64,000 bases of DNA, from positions 48,929,058 to 48,993,057 of the forward strand of contig OX411552.1 in NCBI GenBank assembly GCA_948146395.1. Reading direction: 5' to 3'. The stretch comes from Fragum whitleyi (Eukaryota > Mollusca > Bivalvia > Cardiida > Cardiidae). Shown here in pieces: positions 34,727-46,263 of this stretch. Both the position numbers and the translations under genes were made by a program. The notes under the pieces are model-generated. The model saw only the letters and a program-made list of their open reading frames with translations. It was not told the origin of the DNA and searched no databases. Positions within the stretch are counted from its first letter, which is position 1, and each line of letters opens with the position of its first letter.

Positions 34727-35233
34727 TATAATAATGTATTGATTTTTGTAAATAGTTCAGAACGCCTGGGAATTGCAATTGATAGTATGTCTTTGAGTCA
34801 AAAGGAAATCAGTAAAGCACGGAAAAAATCACAAGAGCCTAGATCGTACAGTTAGGACCATCAAGACATTGACATGGGTATTGATTTTGGAAAAAGTTCC
34901 GAATGACAATGAATGTGTGAGATTAGCGGGCTTTGAATAAACTTCAAGAGATGATAATTATAACAGAGCTTTAAATTTTTGTTCTGAATGAACGAAATTT
35001 GAAACGTTATTTTATTACCGCCCTTTAATGAAATAATCTATACTTACTAATCTAGAATTAGATTTATATGACTTCACGGGTCAATCAATCACTTCGAAAT
35101 TCTCTTGAGCCAATAAAATGATGGAACGATTCGATGAACTCGACTGAAGCTGCAAGTTAACATATTCGGTGCGAGTAGAGGATCTATCTCGTGAAACAGA
35201 ACCGAGGGGAAAATCTGAGTCGTAAGAACTTGC
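34727..35233. other. Unique intergenic DNA
   Basis: No feature supported. Confidence 0.4.
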
Positions 35234-35350
35234 ACGTTCAGGATGACAAAACGATTCGAACAGCTTTCTAAATAAACCCCGCCGCATTGCACGTAAGTGC
35301 AAATGCAAAGCGGGATATAATTGGGAAACTGTTGCACCGTAGACTGCATC
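35234..35350. repeat. H4 foldback copy
   Basis: ACGTTCAGGATGACAAAACG ... CCCCGCCGCATTGCACG / TGCAAATGCAAAGCGGG, with a decayed right end. Confidence 0.6.
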
Positions 35351-35403
35351 TTAACTAACAAATCTTAACATTTTCTGCTTCATAATATTGAATTCTTAGA
35401 GAT

Positions 35404-35516
35404 TATTTGTTGATTTCATTGAGAAGTGAAACTAAAAACCTAATCACTTTCATGTTTGTTCCCGCCTCGGGGTGATAAGGTTTTTAGTTTCATACCTCCA
35501 TGAACCCAGCAAATAC
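35404..35516. repeat. H3 foldback copy outside the array
   Basis: ATTTGTTGATTTCATTGAG, GAAACTAAAAACCTAATCAC and their inverses GGTTTTTAGTTTCATACC and CATGAACCCAGCAAAT. The centre TTCCCGCCTCGGGG replaces the usual CCGCTTCGCG. Confidence 0.7.
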
Positions 35517-35774
35517 CCTCTTCCTCTCTTAAGTGAATTTAAAAGCTTTGAGCCATTACGGTACACGCATGTACATGTATTAAGGTAGTCAACCCAAATG
35601 AAAACGTCACGTTGAAATCGACCCGACGCCGGAAAGCTTCGGAAGACATCGTTTTCTTAATGCTTTTGGGTGGTTTATCGAGAAATAACGGTAGATTATC
35701 ACTTGATAATCTCACCACAAAAGCAGTGAAATTATTAAAAACGTTTACCCTGCTATTGTGCATTTCATCTTATC

Positions 35775-36085
35775 TGACGTCATCTATGCGGGCGAAAAAA
35801 GTGACGTCACAATGAACGTTGCATAGCAATCACGCGCAAAATGACGCGCTTTACGAAAATATGTCCTAGAAATTTCACATTTTGTCTCATTTTTGCATTA
35901 AAGACATAAAATAATCGTTTGTTTTTCGTGTAAGATCGATTAATATTTCATTTCGTGAACAACAAAAGCTATATTTTCACTCGTGGCTCTGCCACCCGTG
36001 AAAATATAGCTTTTGTTGTTCACTCAATGAAATATAAATCGATCTTACACTGAATCAAACGATTATCCTCTAAATATTCAAGTTT
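35775..36085. mobile_element. F5 foldback element copy 1 with paired CREs
   Basis: Two perfect TGACGTCA sites (35,775-35,782 and 35,802-35,809) precede a ~130 bp hairpin: GTAAGATCGATTAATATTTC ... GTGAACAACAAAAGCTATAT pairs with ATATAGCTTTTGTTGTTCAC ... AATCGATCTTAC. A decayed relative lies at 44,170-44,450. Confidence 0.65.
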
Positions 36086-36889
36086 CAAGAAATATTTCCG
36101 TTTTTGGTGAACGAACGTCGTTCACCAGTGTTATATACCATGTCAGGAAAATCCTGTTGGATGTTAATACATTTGAAATAAAGTAGCGCCTCTTAAAATT
36201 CAATTTAGTATCTTTCAACATTTTTCTCCGCAAAATCACTTTTTATTTCTTTAATGGCGTGTTTCTAGTTTTCTTTATCAAGTGAAGATAATGAAAATTC
36301 GCCTTGAAAAACACAATATGATCTTGCAATGTTTATCAAGGGAATTTTTGATCGGCGTAAGCTTGTCGAGAGTTTAAAGCAAGAACAAAGTTTGTGTCTA
36401 AACACCGAAGAGACAGATACTATGTTTTTGACCCAAGCTTTCGCTGGTGCAACTTGTAGTAATTAGCCGGAAATACGTGTTTATCTAGGTCATATCCTCT
36501 TGGACTTATATTCGGCAATACTCGGGCGATCTCCGACGACTCCGAGTTAAATGTAGGTTACAGGAATCGGCCGAGTTGAGACGAATGACACATCAAGACA
36601 CCTTGTGTCATTAGAACGCGGTTTTACATAAATTTTCAACTAGCGACAGTCAGTCTCGAGACGGGTTTTAAGAATGATTCGACATGTGTTTTACACGTAC
36701 AACCTTTCTTGTATCTTTTATTTGAATAGGGATGAACGTCGCTATTAAGATTTTTCTGTAAAATTGCGTTGGCTGAAGTGGGGCTTATTCCCAGCGAAAA
36801 CGTTTTGTATTCGTCTATCTAAGAAGCGAATATTGCCGAATACCAAATGCGTCAGGCACCGGAGATATTTCATTGGGGCCATTCTACTT
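36086..36889. other. Unique intergenic DNA
   Basis: Contains a locally GC-rich CTCCGACGACTCCGAGTT stretch near 36,530. No gene seen. Confidence 0.4.
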
Positions 36890-36897
36890 TGCATTTT

Positions 36898-37160
36898 TAT
36901 GCCCCCGTATCGAGAGATCGGGGGCATATTGTTTTACTCATGTCCGTCTGTCTGGCTGTCTGTCTATCCGTCTGTCCGTCCGTCTGTCTGTCCGTCCTTC
37001 CGTCTGTCCGTCCGTCTGTCCGAAAACTTAACTTAACTTAACCTTTGCCTTTTCTCCAAAAGTATTTGACATACAAAGCTGTACACCAAAGTCAAGGTCA
37101 TGTGACAAGGTCAAGGTCATGTGACAAGGTCAAGGTCATCTGTCAAGGTCAAACTTTAAA
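36898..37160. repeat. GGGGGCATATTG / CTGTC dispersed repeat
   Basis: A short hairpin ATGCCCCCGTATC / GATCGGGGGCAT is followed by a CTGTC/CCGTC microsatellite (36,942-37,022) and then about three copies of an 18-bp AAGGTCATGTGACAAGGTC-type repeat (37,092-37,152). This layout is common in mollusc genomes as I recall it. Confidence 0.65.
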
Positions 37161-37827
37161 AAAAATGCTGTTCCGGGGGCATTCGTGTTTCATTTCAATC
37201 TGTAAAACCATATCAATTCAAAATTCTATTTCAAGGGGGGACCAGATCCGTCATGCACTTGTTTACAATTCGACAGGCGGGTTTAGTTGTTAAATTATTC
37301 GGAAAAGTCATTGCATTTTTTACAGAAATTATAAAAAATCTTAATCGATTAATAAAAACTGGTTCCATCCTTTCCAAAATACGTTTAGAATTGGTTAACT
37401 ACAGTTTAAGAAAAAACTAGCTCCGAGAAGAAAAGTCTAATATCAGCCGCAATTCTGTAATAAGATAAGTGATTTTACAAGCATCCAAACTCTTGAATGT
37501 AAACAATAGGTTCTCGTGCAAAAAATAAACCTACAATTGTAAGGATTCTCAATTCTTATTGGGAGGAAAGTCGGGAGGAAAAAAACAGGGTATTATACTT
37601 AAACTATTTGTTCATGCAATTATTACCTCCCTTTAAAAAAATAAACTTCTTAAATAAGATTCTTATTCGCTTTTAACGTGGAAATTACGCTACAAAAATA
37701 ATATTTATAAAGACTGTAAATATGCAATTTACTATGAAGCAATTATTTAATATAAAAAGTTATACTTTAATTTCTAAACCTTAAACAGAAATTATCTATG
37801 AATTATACTGATAAGGCACTAGACCTC
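37161..37827. other. Unique intergenic DNA
   Basis: No feature supported. Confidence 0.4.
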
Positions 37828-38359
37828 CTTTAACCTATACTCGAATCCCAACCAAGGCAGGAATTTTCAACTAGAAGTGAACTGGTAAGAAACCCAGAGG
37901 TAGCTTCGCGAGTATCGGTGCTTTACACTGGGCACAATAAAGAACCAAGGAGGTCTTGTAGTAGACGCAGGGGCGTATGAACCCGGATCTCCTCGTATCC
38001 GCTTCTTTCTCTCTCATGGTCCTTACCATATATGCCTAGAGCACGGAGGGACCTAAATCCTACAAACACAAGCACCGGACTTCAAAACCATTGAAGTTCG
38101 ACCGCGTGGGTTCGGTTCCCGGGCTGGTACACTAACAAAAACTACTTGTCTTTCGGATGAGACGTTAAACCGAGGCCCCGTGAGACGGTGCTTTACACCG
38201 AGAACGTTAATGAACCATGGCGGATCTCAGCAGTAGATTCGTCATGTATCATTGCACTATCCCCCGTAACAACTAACCGTCTTCTGGGAGCGTCGCTCAT
38301 ATGGGCATATGCTACGGCAGAGACGATAAATAAACGGAAATACACACTTTAACCTATAC
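37828..38359 (+). mobile_element. Composite tRNA-derived SINE flanked by 13-bp TSD
   Basis: CTTTAACCTATAC occurs at 37,828-37,840 and again at 38,347-38,359, framing a ~506 bp insert. The insert reads as two related SINE bodies in tandem: one begins near its B box (TCGAATCCC) and contains CGGTGCTTTACACTGGG; the second has a B box GGGTTCGGTTCCC (about 38,108) followed by the conserved domain GATGAGACGTTAAACCGAG (about 38,116-38,136) and CGGTGCTTTACACCGAG. It ends TAAACGGAAATACACA. The dimeric reading is an inference from the repeated internal motif. Confidence 0.75.
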
Positions 38360-39186
38360 CTAAATATTTCTCATCCTGCAGTGTTATAAAATTGAATAAC
38401 GGCATAAGTGTTAACCACGGAAGTGGTTTCGGCTTCAGATATGATCAAAATGAATCTCTCAGGTTATGGTTCAAAATACTATAAATAAGTTAACAAATCA
38501 TAACTTTAAACAATGAGTACAGTTCAGGACTGACTGATATTCATAGTTGTTTCTTTGGTTGGTACTCAAAGACCTTTTCATCCTCTGAGAAGAAACAAAG
38601 ACAGATAAAAAAAGTTTAAACAAATACAACAAATTTACATGAAATAAGCCTAAACATGATAACAATTACTTTTGTAAAAACAAACACCATTGGATATAGG
38701 TTGAAGACAGTTTTAGATAGGATTAAATCGTTCTCTCCATTTATGTTTAATTAATAAATGTACCTATTTCAAGTGTGTACAAGAAATTTTCACAGAGTAA
38801 CAACTCATATTCTAACAAATATTTTTCTAACAGGATTTTCCCCATCTTTCCCTTTCTTTGAATTTGCATTGAAATTTCCGAATAACGGAAATTTTGTCAA
38901 GACAATTCCTCCCCCCCCCCCTTTTTTTTAAATTATATTTTTACATTCATAGTTTCTCTTTTCTAATTGAATTCAATATATAATTCTAGAATGCCATCAG
39001 GTTCGTTCACCATCAGTACTTTCAGTGCTTTGATTTAACATCGTCGTAGCAGTAACGAAACGTCGTAAGTGCTTATATGTTGACTTTACCCGACTCGCAA
39101 GCTACTTCATTATCTTTTGCTTGCAAGCGCTGGAATAAGATAACGTCCAAGAAAGTTCGCTATATGATTTCATTATTTTTTTCATT
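38360..39186. other. Unique intergenic DNA
   Basis: Includes a poly-C/poly-T tract at about 38,910-38,930. No gene seen. Confidence 0.4.
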
Positions 39187-39348
39187 AAGGTTAAGGGACC
39201 CGTTATAGTTTCGCAACGTGTTTGAGGTAATGAACTTTAACAGTGTTAGCCGAGGTTTCCTAATGTTTCTCATTAGGAAACCTCGGTCAACATTGTGAAA
39301 AATCATGTACCCCGAAATACTGCGGAGCTTTTATGGTTCCACTACCTT
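39187..39348. mobile_element. M2 foldback MITE copy 10 (dispersed)
   Basis: Ends AAGGTTAAGGGACCCG and GGTTCCACTACCTT; perfect centre CCGAGGTTTCCTAATG / CATTAGGAAACCTCGG. It shows that M2 is a genome-wide element and not an array-specific one. Confidence 0.75.
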
Positions 39349-39758
39349 AAATATCGAAAGAAATGAACTAATCTTATAACTGTTAAAGGGGGAAAATAGT
39401 GAAATGAATTCTTATGGATCTTGCGCAAAACTTGGAAAAAGATTTTTTCATTTTTCTTAAAGTCGTTAATTACAAACACTAAAATGTGAAAATGAACGGT
39501 TTCGTGTTGATGTTGAGCTGTTAATTGGACGTTTTCGGTTTCGATGGAAACAGGATTTACGGGATGGCGTGTTCGATTTTCAAGAAATGTGTTCGATACG
39601 AACAGGGCCTGTTTGGTTTCAAGTTAACGAGATAACAGCGGTTGTTTAGAAACGTTGGAATTTACCACGACCCGTCTTGGTGCAGATTTTATCAAGGTAA
39701 ATATTTCAAACGGGAGTTTCCGATTGTTTTATTTTTTCAGTTGAAATCATATCTGTTA

Positions 39759-39898
39759 CCAGCCCTATGTTCAGGGTGAAAACGTTAGCGAAGCGCTTTC
39801 GAAATGATACCTCGCTTTGCACGTATGTGCACGTGCAAAGCGGGGTATCATCTCAAAGCGCTCGCAAAACATTTTACATCCTGAACACAGGGTTGGCT
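39759..39898. repeat. H4 foldback copy (AGCGCTT subtype)
   Basis: ACCAGCCCTATGTTCAGG pairs with CCTGAACACAGGGTTGGCT. Inner GCGAAGCGCTTTCG / CAAAGCGCTCGC and the TTTGCACGTATGTGCACGTGCAAAG palindrome link it to 25,755-25,887. Confidence 0.75.
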
Positions 39899-40620
39899 AA
39901 ACTCGATGCAAACAAACACATTTTGATTTACTATTTTAGCTAAATTACCAAGTTACTCCAAAGAATTCAAAGTGTTCGCTTTAAGTGAAGACTCAGATCA
40001 ATGCTTCAGTCGTCACAATGACACTGCAGAGTGTGTGTTTCTTTTCTTTTCTCCTTTTTGGACAATTATGTCTATTGAAGTGTTCTGTGTTTGGCTATCC
40101 AACACCTTGCAATATCAGCGCATCATGATACAGTTCTAAATTTTTGACAAAATTCTATGATAAACATTTCTACAACCATTTACATAACGACAACAACAGC
40201 GACGCCGAGAAAAAGTGGAATCAAACTATGGCAAAAGCAAATGCATTGAAAATTGTTTGTATCATTATTTTTTTTTTTTTATCAAAATACTTCAATGTTG
40301 AAAAAGTACTTATTGCTTTTTTAAAAGGAACAGCAGTATCATGTGTGGCTTCATCGCGAACAGTGTAACTTTAAGCAGACATTTGTCAATGCCAATGGAT
40401 ACATGTACATTCATTTTTGATGCCGAATTTGATTTAGACAAAAGCACTAGTATTTTGCCTAGGGAAAATCCCGTCTAGGATGTATGTTACAAAAAAATCC
40501 ATAAAAAAATAAATAAATAATACTCAGATTCATTATCATTTGAAGTACAAGTTCTACTTAATCTATTATTTGCTTATAGTTTTGATTTTCAAACCAAACT
40601 CAACTTAAAATATACATATA
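39899..40620. other. Unique intergenic DNA
   Basis: A 74-codon frame at 40,144 lacks an ATG start and contains a poly-T run; I do not call it. Confidence 0.4.
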
Positions 40621-40846
40621 TGTGACCCATTACGGGAAAAGGGAGCGCGTAAAGTGTCGACCCTGGTCAGACTGTGCGAATTTCACAGACTGACCAGGGT
40701 CGAAACTTTTCGCAATGTGCTTATTTCTGAAACTAGAATGAACAATCTTTCTTCCAGTGAAAGAATTTTTGAAATGCAACCTTTGGTTGACCTATGCTGG
40801 GTCCAATCTCTTTTTCAGATTGTCCCTCTTCGCGTGACGGGTCATA
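40621..40846. mobile_element. M1 MITE (dispersed copy)
   Basis: TGTGACCCATTACGGG left and TCGCGTGACGGGTCA right; internal stem GTCGACCCTGGTCAG / CTGACCAGGGTCGAA is perfect. Confidence 0.7.
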
Positions 40847-41342
40847 CATGTATGCACGAGTACATGTAATTTGACCATTCATCTTTTGTGATAATGTTGT
40901 ATTGTAAATAGTGTCACGCACATACAGTTAATAACATAATAAAATTATCAAATGATCCTGTGCATGACATTTCCAACAATTTCACATGTTCGTGAAGCGG
41001 AAACATTGTGCAGCCTGGATAATCACTCAGTACATTTACAAGATTACCTGACTATCTAAAGGTACTTTGAGACAAAATCTATCTACAAATTGCACAGTAA
41101 AGACCCTGGTCAGACTTTGCGGATGTACGGACTTGCCAGAGTCTTTGCTAAGCGCATATTTGAAATTGTTGGAAATGTCACTCACAGGTTCAAATGGTTT
41201 TTGAATTAGTTTTGGATGAAAATGAATGAGCGGCTTGGGCGAGTTCAGAATAAAATCAAAGTTAGATGACAGAGTATCGCCTATTTCGTTCATAAGTAGC
41301 GATATACATTACATTACTTCAATAATTCTACTTTCTGCGCTG

Positions 41343-41629
41343 AAAGGGAGTGGGCTGCCTCGTTGGCCTAGTGGTAAATGCACTCGATTCTTGACCTGGA
41401 GGTCCGTGGTTCGAGCCCCACTGTCGCCGGGGTGTGTTTATGGGCAAAACACTTAATAGTCAGCCCCAGTTCACCCAGCTGTAAAAATGGGTAGCAGTGG
41501 GTTTAAACCACTGCCTCTCTGTCGGGGACGTGAAAACATCAGGATTGAGCCTTCGAGAGCAATTCTTTAAGCTTAAGCTTTCGTCGCAATCGAACTAATA
41601 TAAATTAGTATAAACTAAAGGGAGTGGGC
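41343..41629 (+). mobile_element. tRNA-derived SINE inserted in an M2 element, 13-bp TSD
   Basis: AAAGGGAGTGGGC is present at 41,343-41,355 and 41,617-41,629, and it is the terminal sequence of the M2 copy that follows. Between them lies a SINE with A box TGGCCTAGTGG (41,364) and B box GGTTCGAGCCC (41,408). A body motif, CCCAGTTCACCCAGCTGTAAAAATGGG, is followed by GTTTAAACCACTGC. The 3' end has two imperfect TAAATTAGTATAAAC units. The tRNA-like head is not a functional tRNA gene. Confidence 0.85.
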
Positions 41630-41776
41630 CCGTAATTGTTCCGCAGAGTTTCGGCAGTAATAAATTAAACAGTGTAAACCGAGGTTTCCGAATAATTTTG
41701 TTTAGGAATCCTCGTTACACATTATGAAAAATCATGAGTTCCGAAATGTTGCGAAACTATTATTGTTCCATTTTAC
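41617..41776. mobile_element. M2 foldback MITE copy 11 (split by SINE)
   Basis: AAAGGGAGTGGGCCCG left end, centre CCGAGGTTTCCGAAT / TTTAGGAATCCTCG. It was the target of the SINE at 41,356-41,616. Confidence 0.7.
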
Positions 41777-42973
41777 AAGATTTCTTGGTCTTCGCAGACC
41801 AAACAGACGCTTCAAAACTCACATGCACCAGCCAATACAATTTAAAAAAAATCGACTGGTGTCCTTGAGCGTTTGAACGATTTAAAAGCGTGTTTTCGAA
41901 TGATTTATGAGCGTTTAAAACGAATGTGAATTTTTAAAGATGCAAAAGGGGCACAGGCCTAATGATTTCTATGGCGTATCCAGGATTTCTGTAAAGGAGC
42001 TTCGAACATTCCGATAGGGTTTTAAGTAACACAGTTTTTTTCGACTCAAATAAGTAGCCAGGTCCCTCAAAATTAACCTTCCGTTGAAACCAACTTCAGA
42101 AAAGAAAGAATTTTTCATTTCTTTTTTGAAGTTGATCCACAAAGGTACACATCTATCCGACACTTCATGTATCTAATCCAAAGAACAGTTCACTTAATGT
42201 ACAAAAAAGATGAGGATAGCTAAAATGAAAAAAGGGAATTTTAAAACAGGGACACCAAACCTTAAGAGAGGATCCTGATGTATAAGTTTGACTAATTCTT
42301 ACTATTTCCTTGGACCCTTTTTGTGGACGCATAACAAAAAATAATTTGGGGGGGGGGGGACGTTTTCCTACTGTTACCTAATTTTGATAGGATTATCACA
42401 AGAAAGTGGAGGTTTTAGAGGGGGTCGGGGAGGTGTCAAACGAACCCTCCTCTGAAGCCCAATTATTTCATTTTCGTACAGAATTTCAATTAATCTTTTT
42501 TTATGTTCACGACATAATACTGTTATGAACATGGTTTTGACAGACATTATAAACTTAGATCAGCTTGCACAGTTGATCAAACTGATTTTAGCATACAACG
42601 CGTGCTTTCTTCTCGATTTTTGTGACTAAATTTTGAGACATACAATTTTTAACATGCCAAAAAGAAATGAAATTTGTTTAAACAATTCTTTATTCATCAG
42701 GATAAGGGTTGAGATTGTGTAATACAAGAAAAACGATCCCCTTTTAATATGTTCGAGTCCCCTTTATAGAAATCCTGGATCCACTGCTGCACGACAATGA
42801 AATTAAAATGCATCAGAGGGGGTCCTTCGTTTGAACCACCCAAATCCCCTCTCTGGATCCACCACTGGATTTAGAATGTCAATTTTCACGATGATAACTC
42901 TACCTCATTTTTCCCCTCACTAGACTGCAAACAAGGCGCGATAAGTAGCGTGCCTAACTTTTAACCTTGAAGA
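41777..42973. other. Unique intergenic DNA
   Basis: Contains a poly-G run (42,350-42,359) and an imperfect GGGGTCGGGGAGG stretch. No gene, RNA or known repeat seen. Confidence 0.4.
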
Positions 42974-43113
42974 GCCGCCCTGCGTTCAGGATTACAAAAC
43001 AATGCAAACTGTTTGCATTGTTATACCCCGATTAGCACATACACTTGCGTGCAAAGCGGGTTAAATTTGACAAACAGTTATCACCGTTTTGTCATCCTTA
43101 ACGCAAGACAGGG
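42974..43113. repeat. H4 foldback copy
   Basis: GCCCTGCGTTCAGGATTACAAAAC ... GTTTTGTCATCCTTAACGC, with a less regular centre. Confidence 0.65.
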
Positions 43114-44169
43114 TCCAATCAATATTCGAAGCTCGACATTTGTATGTCATATTGGTCAATGGGTGAACAATCGTAATCTAAAGATGGACAGCGGGTAGCG
43201 GCTCGAAGAGTATGTACGGCGGCAGTATCGGTGTCAGGATTCCATGGTTAGGTACTCTAGTCGCCGATCTGAGTGAGAGTCTGTTAAAACTGATTAAAAA
43301 AGATCTTTCTGATTGGCTGGAAATCTTGTTTCATTCCGAAACGACAACAATTTCAAGGATGCATTGAAGAACTTGATCAAAATTATGTATTTATAAATCC
43401 GCTCCGCATATTCATATGGTGTATGTCGTTACTTTCATACCTCCATGAAGAAAGAAGATCAAACGGAAAAGGTCTCTGTTAATTGTAATCTTTTTGATTA
43501 CCGTCACGTTGGGCATTGCAACCATCTTGTTAAAAAAAAGATACTTGGAACAAGAATATATTTGTTAGTTTAGTTGTTGCACAAAAAGAACACAATATGT
43601 TTTACATGTATCTGTTTATTTTCTCTCAGACAAAGGATCTATGAGAGGTAATTTAGGAGCACGTTGCACCATTAACGCTTTATCCTTTGTGAAAAACAGC
43701 ATGTGATCTCGCTCAGGCCACAGTGAAGACTAAATGCTTTGTCGGTTATTTTTCTTCAAAACCTCTTATTTCTTATATATACGTGTACATGTTCTTGGCC
43801 AGAGTTTGTACATCTATTTTGTACTCAACTGAGAATATTCCAAAAATCTCGACTGAGACTGAAATACTATGATAAGTTGATAAGAAAAAAGATACGTTAG
43901 TTAATTGTTACTTATTCGATTATTTCCAAATGTACAGTTTCATTGAATTTGAATTACTACATTGATTTGATAATATCTCGGAAAAAAGAATCAGACGGAG
44001 CATAAGCAACAAAAAAACACACCTCGAAATCAAAACAAAAGGGCAACCGTTCAGAATCAACACCGCCAACTCCTGATTCGTGCTTGGTATCAGAATACGG
44101 GCGTACTTCTAAGGCGCCTATCTTTGAAGCTAGACATGGGCGAACGCAACGCAGTTAACTGAAAAATTC
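43114..44169. other. Intergenic DNA with an H3 right half
   Basis: H3 right-half text (AAATCCGCTCCGCATATTCATA ... TTTCATACCTCCATGAA) lies at about 43,395-43,450. The rest is unremarkable. Confidence 0.4.
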
Positions 44170-44450
44170 ATGATGTCATAATATTTCCGGGGACGAATGA
44201 ACGCGCTCATGCAAAGTGATGTTCTTTAAGGGATTTTTTTCTCAAAATTTATACATTTCGCCGCATTCTCATTAAGAAATAAAATAATCGTTCCTTTTAA
44301 GTTAAAGATCGATCAATCTGTTATTAAGTGAACAGCAAAAACTATATTTTCACTTATGGCTCTACCACTCGGGAAATCTTCTTTTGTTGTTCACTCAATG
44401 AAAAACAAATCGACCTTACACTGTTCAAAACAATTATCCTCAAGGCTTGG
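44170..44450. mobile_element. F5 foldback element copy 2, decayed
   Basis: Aligns with 35,775-36,085: AAAATAATCGTT, AAAGATCGATCAAT, TATATTTTCACT, TTTTGTTGTTCACTCAATG, AAATCGACCTTACACTG. The first CRE has become GATGTCAT. Confidence 0.55.
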
Positions 44451-44477
44451 ATATTTAAAGAAAATCGAAATGTGTCA

Positions 44478-44611
44478 AGCACTGCGTCCAGGATGACAAA
44501 ACGGTGCAAACAGTTTTCGAATTATACCCCGCTTTGCACGTGCACTTGCGTGCAAAGCGGGGTATAATTGGCAAACTGTCCGCACCGTTTTGTTATCCTG
44601 AACGCAGTGCT
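44478..44611. repeat. H4 foldback copy, best preserved
   Basis: AGCACTGCGTCCAGGATGAC at the left and its inverse GTTATCCTGAACGCAGTGCT at the right. The centre ATTATACCCCGCTTTGCACG / CGTGCAAAGCGGGGTATAAT is perfect around a TGCACTTG loop. Confidence 0.8.
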
Positions 44612-45006
44612 GGGTATGTCCAGGTCTATACTTTCAGCGCCGCACAATAACGATCATAACTAAATTTGAGAGACATCTGTCGCCCAAACAGGAAATTTAT
44701 GTCGGAAATCAATTGGCACTCTACTATTCAGTTATTATTTTCCTGAAAATTGATATGACGTTTGAAACTGAAACTAGATCACCGAGTTGCTTCTAAAACG
44801 ATGCATCTACAATTCGAGGAAGATGGTGGATACGCGTTTTTAGAAATGAATAGATAGTAAAGTATGATGTGGTTAATTTTGTCAATTTGTATAATTTGAT
44901 CCAAAATGCGAAGGTGTTGAGTACCGAGCACTTTGATTCTTCTTTGTTATTTTTTACAACATGCGCCATACGATCGGGGTTGAAACACGTTATGCTTAAG
45001 TCACAA
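44612..45006. other. Unique intergenic DNA
   Basis: No feature supported. Confidence 0.35.
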
Positions 45007-45265
45007 TGTGACCCGTCACGCGAAAAGGGACCATCTGGGTAGTGCGTAAAGTGTCAACCCTAGTCAGTCTGCACAGTTTGCGCAGACTGACTAGAGTCGA
45101 AACTTTTCGCAATGAGCATATTTTCTGAATCTAGAATGTTCAATCTTCCTTCCAGTAAAAAAATTGAAATGCCAGCCCTGGTTGTCATGTACTAGAATCA
45201 ATCTATTTTTCAAATATTTATTTTACGGATTTCCCAGATGGCCCCTTTTGGCGTGATGGGTCACA
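45007..45265. mobile_element. M1 MITE, complete dispersed copy
   Basis: TGTGACCCGTCACGCGAAAA and TTTTGGCGTGATGGGTCACA are inverse ends, with GGGACCATCTGGG / CCCAGATGGCCCC beside them. It adjoins the GC-richer block that starts at about 45,275. Confidence 0.8.
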
Positions 45266-45274
45266 TATAAAAAA

Positions 45275-46060
45275 TTCGCGACGCCGACATGCCGGCGATT
45301 CCTATTTTTCATCGGCCTTTTAGGCAAAATTAGCAACGGCAGGACATCTGCGATGTCAGGACAAGATGTTTATTTAGCGGACACATAAAATCGACGACAT
45401 CACGATGTCTTATTACTTGGCCAGCCACGAGGCAAAAATTGCATGGCCGTAAAAACCAAAGGTTGCTGACGCTACGCCGACGAGTCGAGTAGTCGGCGAT
45501 ATGCCGTTGTAGCGTCGCAGGTTAGATGCCGCTCCAAAACGGAAGTGAATGCGCGATGTGTACAAAATGGCAGTAGCCCGACCGAAGATCAGCCGTTGCC
45601 CAACCAAGAGTTTAGGATAAGTCGCCGATTGATCTGCAAATTTTCAAAGTGTCGCGGAGTATATAGAGAATATCCTAGCTTAAATTTGAAAGTCAAAGAA
45701 AAAAAGCAATGATAATAATAATAGTAGTAATAATTATGATAATGATAAAAATGATTTTTTTTTAAAGAGGCTGCACATTTGGTTTCCAATATGGGCATAA
45801 TAAATTTTTATTTACAAATATCATACACATATTTAGCCAACACTATGATATAAAAACGAAACCTAATGTTAACCAATTTCCAAACAGTCCATCTTTTTTG
45901 AAGTCCCTGAATACGGAAACTTTCGGGGGGGGGGGGGGGGGGGAAATCCGCTATCGAAACGGCACATGCGGCGATCTGTCGTTAACTAGTCGGCGACTAG
46001 TCCTCGATTTTGCCACAGATTCCATAAAAAGTCTTCGGCGAGGCCTACTTGTTACAGTAG
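45275..46060. other. GC-richer block with repeated TCGGCGA words
   Basis: About 45,275-45,640 and 45,950-46,040 are clearly richer in CG dinucleotides than the surroundings. They share words such as GTCGGCGA, GTCGCCGA and CTAGTCGGCGACTAG. This may be a decayed mobile element; I could not define its ends. A 19-G run lies at 45,925-45,943. Confidence 0.4.
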
Positions 46061-46135
46061 CCTAAACATAGCACAGGGATCCGAAATTACCCCCCCCCCC
46101 CCCCGCCACCACCATATAGACCAATAATATAAATT

Positions 46136-46263
46136 ATTATATACTTTGATATTGTCTCTATGTATTTGAACGGGAGGAAAGTGTGCAATATTTTTTGTTA
46201 TTATATACTTTGATATTGTCTCTATGTATTTGAACGGGAGGAAAGTGTGCAATATTTTTTGAT
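46136..46263. repeat. Two copies of a 64-bp direct repeat
   Basis: ATTATATACTTTGATATTG ... GTGCAATATTTTTTG occurs at 46,136 and 46,200 with no visible change. The next unit shares only ATACTTTGATATTG. Confidence 0.85.

Noticed and set aside
36764..37041. Ser/Pro/Val-rich frames
   Set aside because: Produced by the CTGTC microsatellite of a dispersed repeat.
40144..40368. A 74-codon frame with a hydrophobic stretch
   Set aside because: No ATG start; the hydrophobic part comes from a poly-T run.
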